The notes below the pieces were generated by a model. It saw only the letters and a list, made by a program, of their open reading frames with translations. It made no database searches and had not been told where the DNA came from. Made by a program: the position numbers and the translations under genes. Shown here in pieces: positions 8,481 through 17,981 of a DNA stretch of 64,000 bases (positions are counted from its first letter, which is position 1; each line of letters starts with the position of its first letter). The DNA is taken from the NCBI RefSeq assembly GCF_900184255.1, contig NZ_LT854640.1:226611-290610 (forward strand), written 5' to 3'. Source of the stretch: Haloimpatiens massiliensis (GTDB lineage: Bacteria > Bacillota > Clostridia > Clostridiales > Clostridiaceae).

Positions 8481-10469
8481 TTATCTTTTTTCTTTTATGA
8501 GACCTTTTCTATATGCAATTAAAAGCATTTCTAAATCTTTAATTTGTTTTTTTATTTCACTACCTATATCCGTATCTGCCACTCTTTTTCTACTGGTTAC
8601 GTGTTCTAGTATTATAGTAGAAGAAAGAATATCCTTATTTTCTTTTATAGCCTTTTGCATAGATTCAAAAGGTTCATGAGAGGTAAGTAGTAGTCCGTAA
8701 GAATTATATATTAATGTATAGCCAGCGATACCAGTTTGCGGCTGATATGCTCTACAAAAACCTCCGTCAATTACAAAAAGCTTACCATTAGCTTTTATAG
8801 GACTTTCTCCTTCCTTAGATTTAACAGGAATATGACCATTTATTATATGAGAAGAATCTGGATTTAGATTAAATTCCTTTAATATGGTATTACACATTTC
8901 ATCATTATCCCTATATTTATAGTAGCTGTCCTTCTTTTCTTTATGGGTAGTTTTATCATCTATAAAGTACCTTTCAAAGGTAGTCATTCTCTCTTTACCA
9001 AACACTGGAGAATCAGGACCGCACCATAAATACCACAATATATCCATTCCATAGGCTTTAGATTTTTTATCATATTTAAAGAAATATGCTTCCCTTGCAT
9101 ATCTATCTAAAGCATCAAGTAACTCTTTTCCCTTATGCTTACCATGGGCAATCTTTACTTCTTTAAAAGAACCATCTTCATTAAGAGGTATACAGCCATG
9201 GTATAATAAATTGGAATTATAAACCGTATACATGCCGCCTTTGCTATACATAAAGCGTATATGTCTTTGAAGTTTTTCACTGTTTACAAAAGAGTTAGTT
9301 AATTTATTTATTAGACATTGTTCTTCTTTAGTTAGTTTATAAGGGTCTTTCCAATCAATTGTAGGGAAATTAGTGTCATTCATCTTATATGTTTTTCCAT
9401 ACAAGTTGATGGTACCTTTTTCAATATCTATTTTATCTAGAAGCAATCTATCATCCATTAAAAATTCAGGATGAGATTTTATTAATTCACCTTCTAGCTT
9501 AAATTGCATAATGGATATAGCTTTGTGCATTCTTGAGAATAAAACAATATCTGTTTCACTAAGTTGCTTGTCTAAAGTTTTAGGTTTGAAATTTTTGCAA
9601 GGATCATTTTCATAGTTATTCATAGCAAAAGTAGCTAGTGGAAGAAGGTTTATTCCATAGCCATCCTCTATAGTAGATAAATTAGCATATCTTAGTGATA
9701 TTCTAAGTACATTAGCTATGCAACACTTTGAACCTGCTGCAGCTCCCATCCAAAGTATGTCATGGTTCCCCCATTGGATATCTAAGGAGTGATGTTTTAT
9801 TAGTCGCTCCATAATGATATCGGCCCCAGGACCTCTATCATAAATATCTCCTACAATATGAAGTCTATCCACTACTAGCCTTTGAATTACTTTTGAAATA
9901 GCTGTGATAAATTCGTCTGCTCTATCTATATCAATTATAGTTTCTATAATTCCATTGTAATATTCTAATTTATTTACTTTTTTATTTCCCTCATGTAGTA
10001 ATTCTTCTATTATATATGCAAAGTCTTGCGGTAATGCCTTTCTCACTTTTGAACGGGTATACTTTGAGCAAACTTCTCTACATAATTCTATAAGTCTATA
10101 AAGAATTATCTTGTACCAATCTTTTAAATTAGTTTCTTCCTTTTTTATAAGTTCTAGTTTTTGCTCTGGATAATAAACTAAAGTTGCTAGGCTTTCCTTT
10201 TCTCTTTCCCTTAAAGAATTGCCGAAAACATCACTTATTTTTCTCTTAATAACTCCAGAAGCATTTTTTAATACATGAGTAAAAGATTCATATTCACCAT
10301 GTACATCACTTATGAAATGTTCCGTTCCTTTTGGTAGATTAAGTATAGCTTGTAAATTTATAATTTCTGTACTAGCAGAACCTATAGAGGGATACTGTTT
10401 TGCCAATAATTCTAAATATCTTAAGTCTTCTTTAATCAAATCTATGTTATTTTCGTCACAGAAGGTCAT
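8481..10469 (-). CDS. fbp: Fructose-1,6-bisphosphatase class III
   Basis: This encodes 662 aa, the length expected for the Firmicutes class III enzyme. It starts MTFCDENNIDLIKEDL with GAGGAGGAAAAGTC upstream. Calcineurin-like metallophosphatase motifs are visible: SDVHGEY (D55, H57), VGDIYDRGPGAD at about residue 205 and WGNHDILWMG at about 233. It hydrolyses fructose-1,6-bisphosphate to fructose-6-phosphate in gluconeogenesis and is typically activated by phosphoenolpyruvate in Bacillus. It is a single gene convergent with the topB group, with repeat family B between them. Confidence 0.95.
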   Translation of the reverse strand: MTFCDENNIDLIKEDLRYLELLAKQYPSIGSASTEIINLQAILNLPKGTEHFISDVHGEYESFTHVLKNASGVIKRKISDVFGNSLREREKESLATLVYYPEQKLELIKKEETNLKDWYKIILYRLIELCREVCSKYTRSKVRKALPQDFAYIIEELLHEGNKKVNKLEYYNGIIETIIDIDRADEFITAISKVIQRLVVDRLHIVGDIYDRGPGADIIMERLIKHHSLDIQWGNHDILWMGAAAGSKCCIANVLRISLRYANLSTIEDGYGINLLPLATFAMNNYENDPCKNFKPKTLDKQLSETDIVLFSRMHKAISIMQFKLEGELIKSHPEFLMDDRLLLDKIDIEKGTINLYGKTYKMNDTNFPTIDWKDPYKLTKEEQCLINKLTNSFVNSEKLQRHIRFMYSKGGMYTVYNSNLLYHGCIPLNEDGSFKEVKIAHGKHKGKELLDALDRYAREAYFFKYDKKSKAYGMDILWYLWCGPDSPVFGKERMTTFERYFIDDKTTHKEKKDSYYKYRDNDEMCNTILKEFNLNPDSSHIINGHIPVKSKEGESPIKANGKLFVIDGGFCRAYQPQTGIAGYTLIYNSYGLLLTSHEPFESMQKAIKENKDILSSTIILEHVTSRKRVADTDIGSEIKKQIKDLEMLLIAYRKGLIKEKR

Positions 10470-10675
10470 GACTTTTCCTCCTCAAAATATTATTAAAATA
10501 GCACACATTAATTATATCATTTTATTATATTTTGTACACTATTTATAGTAAAAAAAATAATAAGTAATCACATATAATATATAGTATACAATTTATAAGC
10601 TATAATTTTAATATATAATATGAAAATATAGAGGAAAAGTTCTAAATATATGAGTAGGAATTTAAGATAATTATG

Positions 10676-11695
10676 TTAAAGATTTAATTTCATATCGTTG
10701 TCTTTTATTAATCCTTTTTTTCTCATAAGTGTAGAAAATATAATGGTAAGTATTGCAGGTGCTATAAATTCAAGAATTGCTATGTATATTATTAATGTAG
10801 TAGGGGATTTATAGGAACTCATAGTAGCGAAGGTGCCAATAGGACCTACTAATCCACTGGTACCCATACCGGCTCCTAAAGGATTATTTTCTAATTTAAA
10901 TATAGTTGTAGATAAAGGGCCTAATATAGCACCAGCTAGAGTTGGAGGTATCAGTATTAGAGGGTTTCTTATTATATTAGATATTTGGAGCATGGATGTA
11001 CCGATACCTTGAGATATTAATCCTCCAAGTTTATTTTCTCTATAGCTAGCTACAGCAAATCCCACCATTTGAGCACAGCAACCCACTGTAGCTGCACCAG
11101 CAGCTAATCCAGACATTTTAAGTGATATGGCAATGGCAGCACTGCTAATAGGTGCTGTAAGCGCAAGACCCATTAAAGTTGACACGGCTATGCCCATAGG
11201 AATAGGGTGAAGAGTAGTTGCTAAATTTATTACATGACCTAAATCTCCCATTAAAGTAGACACAAATGGTCCAATAAATTTACCGGCAATACATCCACAA
11301 ATAATAGTGACAGCAGGTGAAATAATAATATCTACTTTTGTTTTTCCAGAAACTAAGCTTCCAATTTCACTGCCAACTATTCCCGCTACATATGCTCCTA
11401 CAGGTCCACCTAGAATATATCCAAAGGCTCCTGTGGTAGCAGAGGAAAATACTACTAGTGGGCTACATTTAAACCCCCAAGCTATGGCAACAGCTATGGC
11501 AGAACCAACCACAGGAGATTTTGCTGAAATAACTGTAGAAAACTCCTGTATAAAGTTTAAACCAGGGATTTTAGAAATTTGAGATAATATAAGTCCTATT
11601 ATTAATGAAGAAAATAATCCCAAAGCCATGTAACTTAATCCGTCAATAAGATATCTTTTAAGAAGTTTTTTTAATGATTCCTTTAAATTTTTCAT
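10676..11695 (-). CDS. PTS IIC-like membrane protein (PTS_EIIC_2 type)
   Basis: This encodes 339 aa. I chose the ATG reading MKNLKESLKKLLKRYL, which has TGGAGGAATAAGT upstream, over the longer frame. There are eight to ten hydrophobic segments and many GG/GP/GA small-residue patches (IGLILSQISKIPGLNF, GCCAQMVGFAVASYRENK). It resembles the stand-alone PTS transporter subunit IIC family (PTS_EIIC_2). No EIIA, EIIB or HPr gene is adjacent, so the substrate and even PTS dependence are unknown. A second member lies at 35440-36510. Confidence 0.8.
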   Translation of the reverse strand: MKNLKESLKKLLKRYLIDGLSYMALGLFSSLIIGLILSQISKIPGLNFIQEFSTVISAKSPVVGSAIAVAIAWGFKCSPLVVFSSATTGAFGYILGGPVGAYVAGIVGSEIGSLVSGKTKVDIIISPAVTIICGCIAGKFIGPFVSTLMGDLGHVINLATTLHPIPMGIAVSTLMGLALTAPISSAAIAISLKMSGLAAGAATVGCCAQMVGFAVASYRENKLGGLISQGIGTSMLQISNIIRNPLILIPPTLAGAILGPLSTTIFKLENNPLGAGMGTSGLVGPIGTFATMSSYKSPTTLIIYIAILEFIAPAILTIIFSTLMRKKGLIKDNDMKLNL

Positions 11696-12260
11696 ACTTA
11701 TTCCTCCATATATTAATATTAAAAACAATTACAAAGTTAATTATTAAAAAATAATATATCCTATTAAAAGTGTAGGCTAAATTATAAAGTGTATAACATA
11801 TTTTATCCTATGCCTATCAGTTTTACTCCAATTTTACAAGGTGCAGAAAAGAAGGCCGCATAGTGGTAAGCAAATCTACTCATATATGCTATATAGTTTA
11901 GCATAAGTAAATTATTTCGTAAATCTTAAACAAACATAACTTCAATTGTAATTTTTTAAAACTTCAATTCGTAATTTGAAACTCGTCCACAAAATTTTTA
12001 ACCAAATAATGCGGTTTTAGGGTGTTATTACAATCAATATTTATCCAAAAACCTATGTATATTTAGTGTATAAATTGTATATTACTAATTGCAGTTTTAA
12101 AACTGTAATTTTGAAATACACTATGTAATATGATATAATGGAAACATATCAGTTAAATTAAACAAGTAGGTAATGTTGAGGCAGTATCTATGACTTGTTA
12201 TTTATTTTAATGTACCTAAGTTAAATATGACACAAAACTATTAAAAGAGGAGAAAAAATA
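11696..12260. other. Intergenic region upstream of the IIC-like gene
   Basis: This is 565 bases of AT-rich DNA between the IIC-like gene and a small ORF. It contains short dyads such as TTGCAGTTTTAAAACTGTAA (12094-12113) and a right end of repeat family B at 12190-12220. No convincing riboswitch, tRNA or additional reading frame was seen. Confidence 0.5.
12190..12221 (+). repeat. Terminal fragment of repeat family B
   Basis: ACTTGTTATTTATTTTAATG followed by TACCTAAG matches one terminus of the full copies at 8241-8401 and 27525-27687. The rest of the element is missing. It lies about 40 bp upstream of a small gene and could contribute promoter sequence. Confidence 0.65.
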
Positions 12261-12437
12261 ATGAATGAAAAATATTCAAAAGCAAAAGAAATGTTAAAAG
12301 ACACTATTAATAAAATAGAACATATAATAGATGAAGAAAGTCCAACAGGCTTAGAAAAAGGAATAACTTGTGGTGAAATTGATGAACTAATAGCTGCTTT
12401 AGATAAAATCTCTGAAATAATAGATAGGTATGAATAG
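12261..12437 (+). CDS. Small hypothetical protein
   Basis: This 58-aa gene starts MNEKYSKAKEMLKDTINKI and ends LDKISEIIDRYE. AAAGAGGAGAAAAAATA precedes the ATG, a very good ribosome site. The protein is a mostly helical, charged polypeptide with one cysteine (GITCGEIDEL), without a membrane segment. I do not recognise the family. A weak hairpin (ACCAGTTTTA with TGGTA, followed by a T-run, about 12487-12520) may terminate it. Confidence 0.65.
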   Translation: MNEKYSKAKEMLKDTINKIEHIIDEESPTGLEKGITCGEIDELIAALDKISEIIDRYE

Positions 12438-12701
12438 TAATATGGTGAAATTTAGATAGTTGCATAGTATATAAATAGAATAGAAAAGTACCAGTTTTAT
12501 ATTTTGTAAGATTGGTATTTTTTTATATATTCTTATAAATAAAATCTTTGAACAATAAAGTAGTTAAAAACTAATTTACAATTTATTCATAAAATATACA
12601 TGGATGTAATAAAAGTAACTGTTTGACAAGAATACCTTATATTGATACAATTACGTAAAGACACTATATACATATTAAACAATTATGAGGAGGTATGAGG
12701 T

Positions 12702-13259
12702 ATGAACAGTATAACTGCTTTAGAAAGAAAAGAAAAAGGTATAAAGGCAAGAAAGGCTGGATACATACCAGGAGTATTGTATGGTACGGAAATTAAAGAA
12801 TCTCGTCCAGTGAAGTTTGAAAAAGCTAAAATGATGAAGATATTAAAGAATAGTGGGGATAGTGCAAAGCTAATTCTTAAATTGGAAGATGACAAAAAAT
12901 ATGGAGTTATAAAAAATATTCAAAGAAATCCAATTAATGTAGAAGAAATATATAACATTGATGTGCTAGTAGCATCAAAGGATGAAGAAATAAAACAAGC
13001 TGTTCCTATTATATTGGAAGGAAGAACAAATATAGAAAATAGAGGTCTTACAGTACAAACTCAATTAACAGAAGTAGAGGTAGTGGCAAAGGCTATAAAT
13101 ATCCCAGAAAGCTTTGTAATAAATATAGAAGATAGAATTAATGGAGATGTAATTACTGTAAAACAAATAGAGCAAAACGAAGATTTTAAAATAATAAGTG
13201 ATCCAGAAGGGGTCATAGGTGCAGTATTTTATGCTAAAAAAGAAGAGCAAAGTGAATAA
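12702..13259 (+). CDS. rplY: 50S ribosomal protein L25 / general stress protein Ctc
   Basis: This encodes 185 aa starting MNSITALERKEKG, with GAGGAGGTATGAGGT upstream. The N-terminal L25 domain, which binds 5S rRNA, covers about residues 1-90 (GYIPGVLYGTEIKES and YGVIKNIQRNPI are typical). The C-terminal TL5/Ctc extension covers about 95-180. The two-domain length matches the Ctc form of Firmicutes rather than the short E. coli L25. It is monocistronic, followed by a strong bidirectional terminator. Confidence 0.93.
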   Translation: MNSITALERKEKGIKARKAGYIPGVLYGTEIKESRPVKFEKAKMMKILKNSGDSAKLILKLEDDKKYGVIKNIQRNPINVEEIYNIDVLVASKDEEIKQAVPIILEGRTNIENRGLTVQTQLTEVEVVAKAINIPESFVINIEDRINGDVITVKQIEQNEDFKIISDPEGVIGAVFYAKKEEQSE

Positions 13260-13293
13260 AAGAGAAGCTTATTATATAAGTATTAGGTTAATT

Positions 13294-13330
13294 AAAAAAC
13301 CCTATGTTTTTTATAAACATAGGGTTTTTA
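13294..13330. terminator. Bidirectional terminator between rplY and the nitronate monooxygenase gene
   Basis: AAAAACCCTATGTTT pairs with AAACATAGGGTTTTT across a short loop, with T-runs on both strands. It serves two convergent genes. Confidence 0.9.
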
Positions 13331-13352
13331 ACTACATTTAATTCAAAACAGC

Positions 13353-14420
13353 TTAAATCTCTTCCGCTTCCATTAACAAAGTTTTTATAAGCGTTTTAAC
13401 TGGTACTATTTCTTTTAATTTATAAGCATTTTCACCACAGAATATAAGTCCTTCATCCACATTTCCCTCAACGGAGTTAATAAGGGCTTTAGATATACAG
13501 TAAGGTGTAGTTTGGGGATTACAATGAGTTAAGCATTTATAACATTTATCTATAACCTTTTTTCCTGCGTCCAAAGAATTTATAAAAGAATTTCTTATAG
13601 CTCTTCCAGGCATTCCAACCGGACTAATTACTATGTCTATATCTTCTTTTTTTGAATTTATATAGGCATTTTTGAAATTAATATGTGCATCACATTCCTC
13701 TGTAGCTACAAATCTAGTGCCCATTTGCACACCAGAGGCACCAAGTTTTAGAAATTTAGAAATGTCTTTTCCACTATAGATTCCCCCAGCAGCTATTATT
13801 GGAATATTCTTTTTAGCATCATCCTCAAATGGTTTTATAACTTTAATAACTTCCTTTACTATATCCTCTAAATTTTTATCTCCCTTAGATAAATCTTCTT
13901 TAGAAAAACCTAAATGTCCACCAGCTTTAGGACCTTCAACAATTAAAGCATCAGGGGTATAGTTGTATTTTCTCTTCCAAAGTTTGCTTATTATTGAAGC
14001 TGCTTTGGCGGAAGATACTATGGGAATTAATTTAGTTAATTTATTTTTTACTAATGCAGGCAAATTTGTTGGCAGTCCAGCACCACAAATTATTAAATCT
14101 GCCCCAGAATTAGATGCAGTGGTAACTAATTCTTCAAATTCATTAGATGCGGTTAAAATATTAACTCCAATGATTCCATTTGAACTGGATTCCTTAGCTT
14201 TAGAAATTTCTTTTTTTAAAGCTCTTATATTTGCTTCTTTAGAATTATTTAAAAAATCACTTTCTCTAAAACCTATTCCAACACCAGAAATTACTCCAAT
14301 AGCACCTTCTTTGGCTACTGCAGAAGCAAGACGAGATAAAGATACTCCTACTCCCATTCCTCCTTGAATTATTGGTAATTTGGCCTTTAAGTGGCCTATA
14401 GTTAAATAAGGTAAACTCAT
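13353..14420 (-). CDS. Nitronate monooxygenase family flavoprotein
   Basis: This encodes 355 aa starting MSLPYLTIGHLKAKLPIIQGGMGVGVS, with AAGGAGATTTTAAT upstream. This is a TIM-barrel FMN enzyme of the NPD/2-nitropropane dioxygenase family: PIIQGGMG at the N-terminus, VEGPKAGGHLG at about 160-170, and GGIYSGKDISKFLKLGASG then GTRF for phosphate binding near 215-240. A cysteine cluster (DKCYKCLTHC) lies near residue 295, as in several clostridial members. FabK-type enoyl-ACP reductases are close relatives, but no fatty acid synthesis genes are adjacent, so nitronate monooxygenase family is the safer name. Confidence 0.88.
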   Translation of the reverse strand: MSLPYLTIGHLKAKLPIIQGGMGVGVSLSRLASAVAKEGAIGVISGVGIGFRESDFLNNSKEANIRALKKEISKAKESSSNGIIGVNILTASNEFEELVTTASNSGADLIICGAGLPTNLPALVKNKLTKLIPIVSSAKAASIISKLWKRKYNYTPDALIVEGPKAGGHLGFSKEDLSKGDKNLEDIVKEVIKVIKPFEDDAKKNIPIIAAGGIYSGKDISKFLKLGASGVQMGTRFVATEECDAHINFKNAYINSKKEDIDIVISPVGMPGRAIRNSFINSLDAGKKVIDKCYKCLTHCNPQTTPYCISKALINSVEGNVDEGLIFCGENAYKLKEIVPVKTLIKTLLMEAEEI

Positions 14421-14623
14421 ATTAAAATCTCCTTTTTATTTGGATTATCAAATATTTTGATTTTCAAAGTATTTAATAAACAAAGTATAAATAAATATTA
14501 TTTTTATGTCAAGGGAAATATATATTTAGAATCAATAATGTTAATTTTCTGATTAATTCCATTTTTAATAAATTAAATGATATTATTATGAAGTGATTTT
14601 ATTATGATAATCGGGAGGAAAAT

Positions 14624-15094
14624 ATGTTTAAGGGATATAAAGCAGAAAGTAGACTTAGTTATTTAGTAGCTGCAATCTTTATAATAATAATTTTTGCTAC
14701 TATAAGTATAAATTTTACGTCTATGATAGAGAAGAATAAAGAAAGAAAATATGTATCTACATCTTCAGAAGAGCTATTAAATAAAGAAAAAAATATTTCA
14801 CAAGAACAAATGAAAAAGAATATGATAAGATTTTATGAAACAAATAAGGGCAAATATGTAAAATGGACTTTAAAGGCTTATGAGGTAAATGAATTTTTTG
14901 ATACAATCAAATGTCCGGTAAATTTAGAAACATCTAGTAATGTTGGACTCTTTATAAAATGTAAGTTTGAAAAACCTATTAAAGGTAAAATTAAAAAGGA
15001 AGATATTGTAACAGTGTCTGGACAAGTAACAGGATATTCTGAGTTTAGCAAATCTATAGAACTAAAGTATTGTAGAATAGAAAATATGAAATAA
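14624..15094 (+). CDS. Membrane-anchored OB-fold-like protein
   Basis: This encodes 156 aa with GGGAGGAAAAT before the ATG. One transmembrane segment (about residues 13-32, YLVAAIFIIIIFATISI) acts as an N-terminal anchor and is followed by a charged linker. The C-terminal part (KYVKWTLKAYEV, then LFIKCKFEKP, then EDIVTVSGQVTGYSEFSKSIELKYCRIE) has the strand pattern of the OB-fold/tRNA_anti-like family. The protein would face outside the membrane. The function is unknown. Confidence 0.7.
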   Translation: MFKGYKAESRLSYLVAAIFIIIIFATISINFTSMIEKNKERKYVSTSSEELLNKEKNISQEQMKKNMIRFYETNKGKYVKWTLKAYEVNEFFDTIKCPVNLETSSNVGLFIKCKFEKPIKGKIKKEDIVTVSGQVTGYSEFSKSIELKYCRIENMK

Positions 15095-15322
15095 ATGTAT
15101 GGATTGAATTTTATTGGTATAACTATAATTAAATAAAACTAAATGAAAAAATTAATATATAAAGGTATTTTAAAATCGTAATAAATGTCAAAAAGTTTTA
15201 AAAAAAAATAAAAAGTATCAAAAAATATATAAAAGTAGAAGGAAAAAAAGAGCACTTATAGAATATATAAATACAGGTAGGATATATTATTATTATTATA
15301 AATAATAAGGAGGTAGTTTTAT

Positions 15323-16657
15323 ATGCTAGAAGTTGTACAAAATATTAATAAGGTGCTCTGGAATTATATTTTAATATTCTTGTTATGTGGGACGGGAATA
15401 GCATTTACTTTTGGATTAAGATTTGTTCAAGTAAGAAAATTTGGCGCTGCATTTAAAAAGGCATTTGGTGGGATATCTTTAAAGGGCAAAAAAGCTGGAG
15501 AAGATGGGATGTCTTCATTCCAAGCATTAGCTACTGCAATAGCGGCTCAAGTTGGAACTGGTAATTTAGCCGGTGCTGCAACAGCTATAGCAGCAGGAGG
15601 TCCTGGGGCTATATTTTGGATGTGGTTAAGCGCTTTCTTTGGAATGGGTACAATATTTGCAGAAGCAGTTTTAGCTCAGGTTTTTAAAGAAAAAGTTGAT
15701 GGACAAATAACAGGAGGGCCAGCTTACTATATAAGAAAAGGTTTGAATAGTAAATTTTTAGCAGCTTTCTTCTCTATTAGTATAATAATAGCATTAGGTT
15801 TTATAGGAAACATGGTACAAGCAAATTCTATAGGAGCAGCCTTTTCAAAGGCATTTAATGTTCCTACATTAATAGTGGGTATAATAACGGCAGCCTTAGC
15901 AGGACTTATATTTATAGGTGGTATAGGAAGAATAGCATCTGTTACTGAAAAAGTAGTTCCTCTAATGGCTCTTTTATATGTAGTGGGAAGTTTATTTATA
16001 GTAATAGCTAATTGGGCAAATGTTATTCCAGCTTTTAAAATGATATTTGTAGGTGCATTTAACCCTAAAGCTGCAACAGGTGGACTTATAGGTGTTGGAG
16101 TAAAAGAAGCTGTTAGATACGGTGTGGCTAGAGGATTATTTTCAAATGAAGCAGGTATGGGTTCTACTCCTCATGCTCATGCAGTAGCAAAGGTTAAGCA
16201 TCCAGAAGAACAAGGTTTAGTGGCTATAGTTGGGGTATGCATAGATACTTTTATAATATTAACATTAACTGCTCTTGTAATACTTACTACCGGTGCATTA
16301 GATGGGCATACAACAGGAATAGAGTTAACACAAAAGGCATTCGAGTTAGGCCTCGGTAATTTTGGAAATATATTTATTGCTGTATCCTTATTCTTCTTTG
16401 CATTTTCCACTATAGTTGGATGGTATTTCTTCGGAGAAGCCAATATTAGATATTTATTTGGAAAGAAAGGATTACCTGTATATAGATTACTTGTTTTAAT
16501 ATTCATAGTTTTAGGTACTACTATGGAAGTTAAGTTAGTTTGGGAATTAGCAGATACATTTAATGGTCTTATGGTTATACCAAACGTAATTGCATTATTA
16601 GGATTAATGGGAGTTGTTAGAAAATCTCTTAAAAAGTACGAAGAATTAGAATCTTAA
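15323..16657 (+). CDS. Sodium:alanine/glycine/glutamine symporter (AgcS family)
   Basis: This encodes 444 aa with AAGGAGGTAGTTTTAT upstream. Ten to eleven hydrophobic segments are present. Family signatures visible are AAQVGTGNLAGAATA followed by GGPGAIFWMW (about residues 70-100), GGPAYYIRKGL (about 132) and GLFSNEAGMGSTPHAHA (about 272). It imports small neutral amino acids with Na+. In B. subtilis the homologous GlnT is controlled by the GlnK-GlnL two-component system. A system of that type lies at 32865-35029 here, so glutamine transport is a reasonable but unproven guess. It is monocistronic, with a huge palindrome downstream. Confidence 0.93.
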   Translation: MLEVVQNINKVLWNYILIFLLCGTGIAFTFGLRFVQVRKFGAAFKKAFGGISLKGKKAGEDGMSSFQALATAIAAQVGTGNLAGAATAIAAGGPGAIFWMWLSAFFGMGTIFAEAVLAQVFKEKVDGQITGGPAYYIRKGLNSKFLAAFFSISIIIALGFIGNMVQANSIGAAFSKAFNVPTLIVGIITAALAGLIFIGGIGRIASVTEKVVPLMALLYVVGSLFIVIANWANVIPAFKMIFVGAFNPKAATGGLIGVGVKEAVRYGVARGLFSNEAGMGSTPHAHAVAKVKHPEEQGLVAIVGVCIDTFIILTLTALVILTTGALDGHTTGIELTQKAFELGLGNFGNIFIAVSLFFFAFSTIVGWYFFGEANIRYLFGKKGLPVYRLLVLIFIVLGTTMEVKLVWELADTFNGLMVIPNVIALLGLMGVVRKSLKKYEELES

Positions 16658-16685
16658 AGCATAAATTGTGAAACAATACACTGAA

Positions 16686-16918
16686 GAAAAATCTGATTTT
16701 AATTCCGTAATAAATGTGTAATTTGGGACTGTTCACAATACGCCAAGAACTTCTAAATGTCTCACAGTTAAAGCCCCTAAAGCTTTCAAACTCACTCGTT
16801 CCTCGTTCAAACATGAAAGCTTCTTAACGGGTCTTTAACTGTGAGACATAAGAAGTTCTAAGGCTAGTTCAATAGTCCCCAATTCCACATTTATTACTAC
16901 ATTAAAATCAGATTTTTA
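16686..16918 (-). repeat. Long hairpin element P1
   Basis: This is a ~233-bp imperfect palindrome with ends AAAAATCTGATTTTAA and TTAAAATCAGATTTTT. Inside, ATGTCTCACAGTTAAAG pairs with CTTTAACTGTGAGACAT. Blocks shared with P2 in reverse orientation include GACTATTGAACTAGCCTTAG, CCCGTTAAGAAGCTTTCATG and GAGTTTGAAAGCTTTAGGG. Confidence 0.75.
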
Positions 16919-17529
16919 GTTTAATATGTTTATGGTTGGAGAGGAAAAGCTTACTAAAGGATGATTTTCCTCCACTACGTTACGGAAAATCTTTAATTGG
17001 CGGCAGCCAGCCTAAATACATAGGCATTATTATGATTTATATATAAGAATATATAACTTTAATTGTTAGATAAATTAAGAATTTGTAGATAAGTAAGAGG
17101 TAATAGCTAAGAAGTAATAGTTGTGGTGAAAATTCAGCAAAGCTGAATTTTTTCAAGAGCTCTTATTTCTACTAGCTGTTCTTTTGTTACTTATTCATAA
17201 ATTAATTATAAAAACTCTTTGAGTTTTATCCTTAACTCTTACTTTTTACTTTTTACTTCTTACTTCTTACCTCTTACCTCTTACCTGGTTTCTCCTACAA
17301 ATTTAAGATTTATACAAACTAATGCCTTACGGCAAAATATATTAAATTTTATCTAATATTTTATTTTCATAATTAGGTATTAGTAGCTAGGATTGTAGAT
17401 TAAACGAATGGCTACGCTTAAAAAAATTATGAGAGCTTTTTTATAAATTAAAGATTTTCCATAGCAACGCGGAGGAAAATCATCCTTTAGTAAGTTATTT
17501 TCTCCCAGTGGCGTTTTAAACATAATCTG

Positions 17530-17760
17530 AAAAATCTGCTTTTAAGGTAACAATAAATATATTTTTTTAGACTATTGAGCTAGCCTTAGAAATTCTTTGT
17601 TTTCAAATATTAATACCCGTTAAGAAGCTTTCATGTTTGAGCGCCGTCAGAAGCGAGTTTGAAAGCTTTAGGGTATTGATATTTGAAAACATTAGAATTT
17701 CTTAGCGTATTGCGAACAGTCTAAAAAATATATTTATTGTGGACTTAAAAGCAGATTTTT
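17530..17760 (+). repeat. Long hairpin element P2
   Basis: This is a 231-bp imperfect palindrome with ends AAAAATCTGCTTTTAAG and TTAAAAGCAGATTTTT. It has the same modular layout and conserved blocks as P1. Its inner arms are different (TGTTTTCAAATATTAATACC with GGTATTGATATTTGAAAACA), yet they still pair perfectly or nearly so. Between 17761 and 17981 lies an AT-rich purL leader with TTAGTTAGTT tracts and no riboswitch-like aptamer. Confidence 0.75.
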
Positions 17761-17981
17761 CTTATGCTACTTACATCACAATTTTTTTCCGAATAAAAAA
17801 CTTTCAAAATTCCTAAAAGTATATTATAATTATAAATATAACGTATAATTTTGTTTTAAAGTATAAAAATATTCGTTAGTTAGTTTTGTATCATAAAGTT
17901 TAAGTGTTATCATAGACGTAAAAGTTAGTTAGTTTTTTAGTTAGTTGTGTTAGTTTCATAATTTGAAAAGGGGATGAAGGC

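Larger units (their letters stand above)
16686..17760. repeat. 1.07-kb nested degenerate palindrome
   Basis: The whole stretch between the symporter gene and purL folds on itself around about 17222. The outer parts are two ~230-bp elements in opposite orientation (16686-16918 and 17530-17760). Inside them, 16946-16998 is inverted relative to 17446-17497, sharing TTACTAAAGGATGATTTTCC and GGAAAATCTTTAA. Further in, AATTTGTAG plus GGTAA-rich tracts pair near 17087-17120 and 17250-17310. At the centre is a short hairpin (AAATTCAGC/GCTGAATTT, 17130-17150). No reading frame of note is present. The symmetry shows that it arose by inverted duplication or serial insertion of palindromic elements. Confidence 0.75.

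Noticed and set aside
8467..8679. 70-aa plus-strand frame overlapping the 3' end of fbp
   Set aside because: Entirely antisense to a conserved coding region and without a ribosome site.
17761..17981. Second purine riboswitch upstream of purL
   Set aside because: No TTTCTACC core or paired P1 could be seen; only TTAGTTAG tracts.
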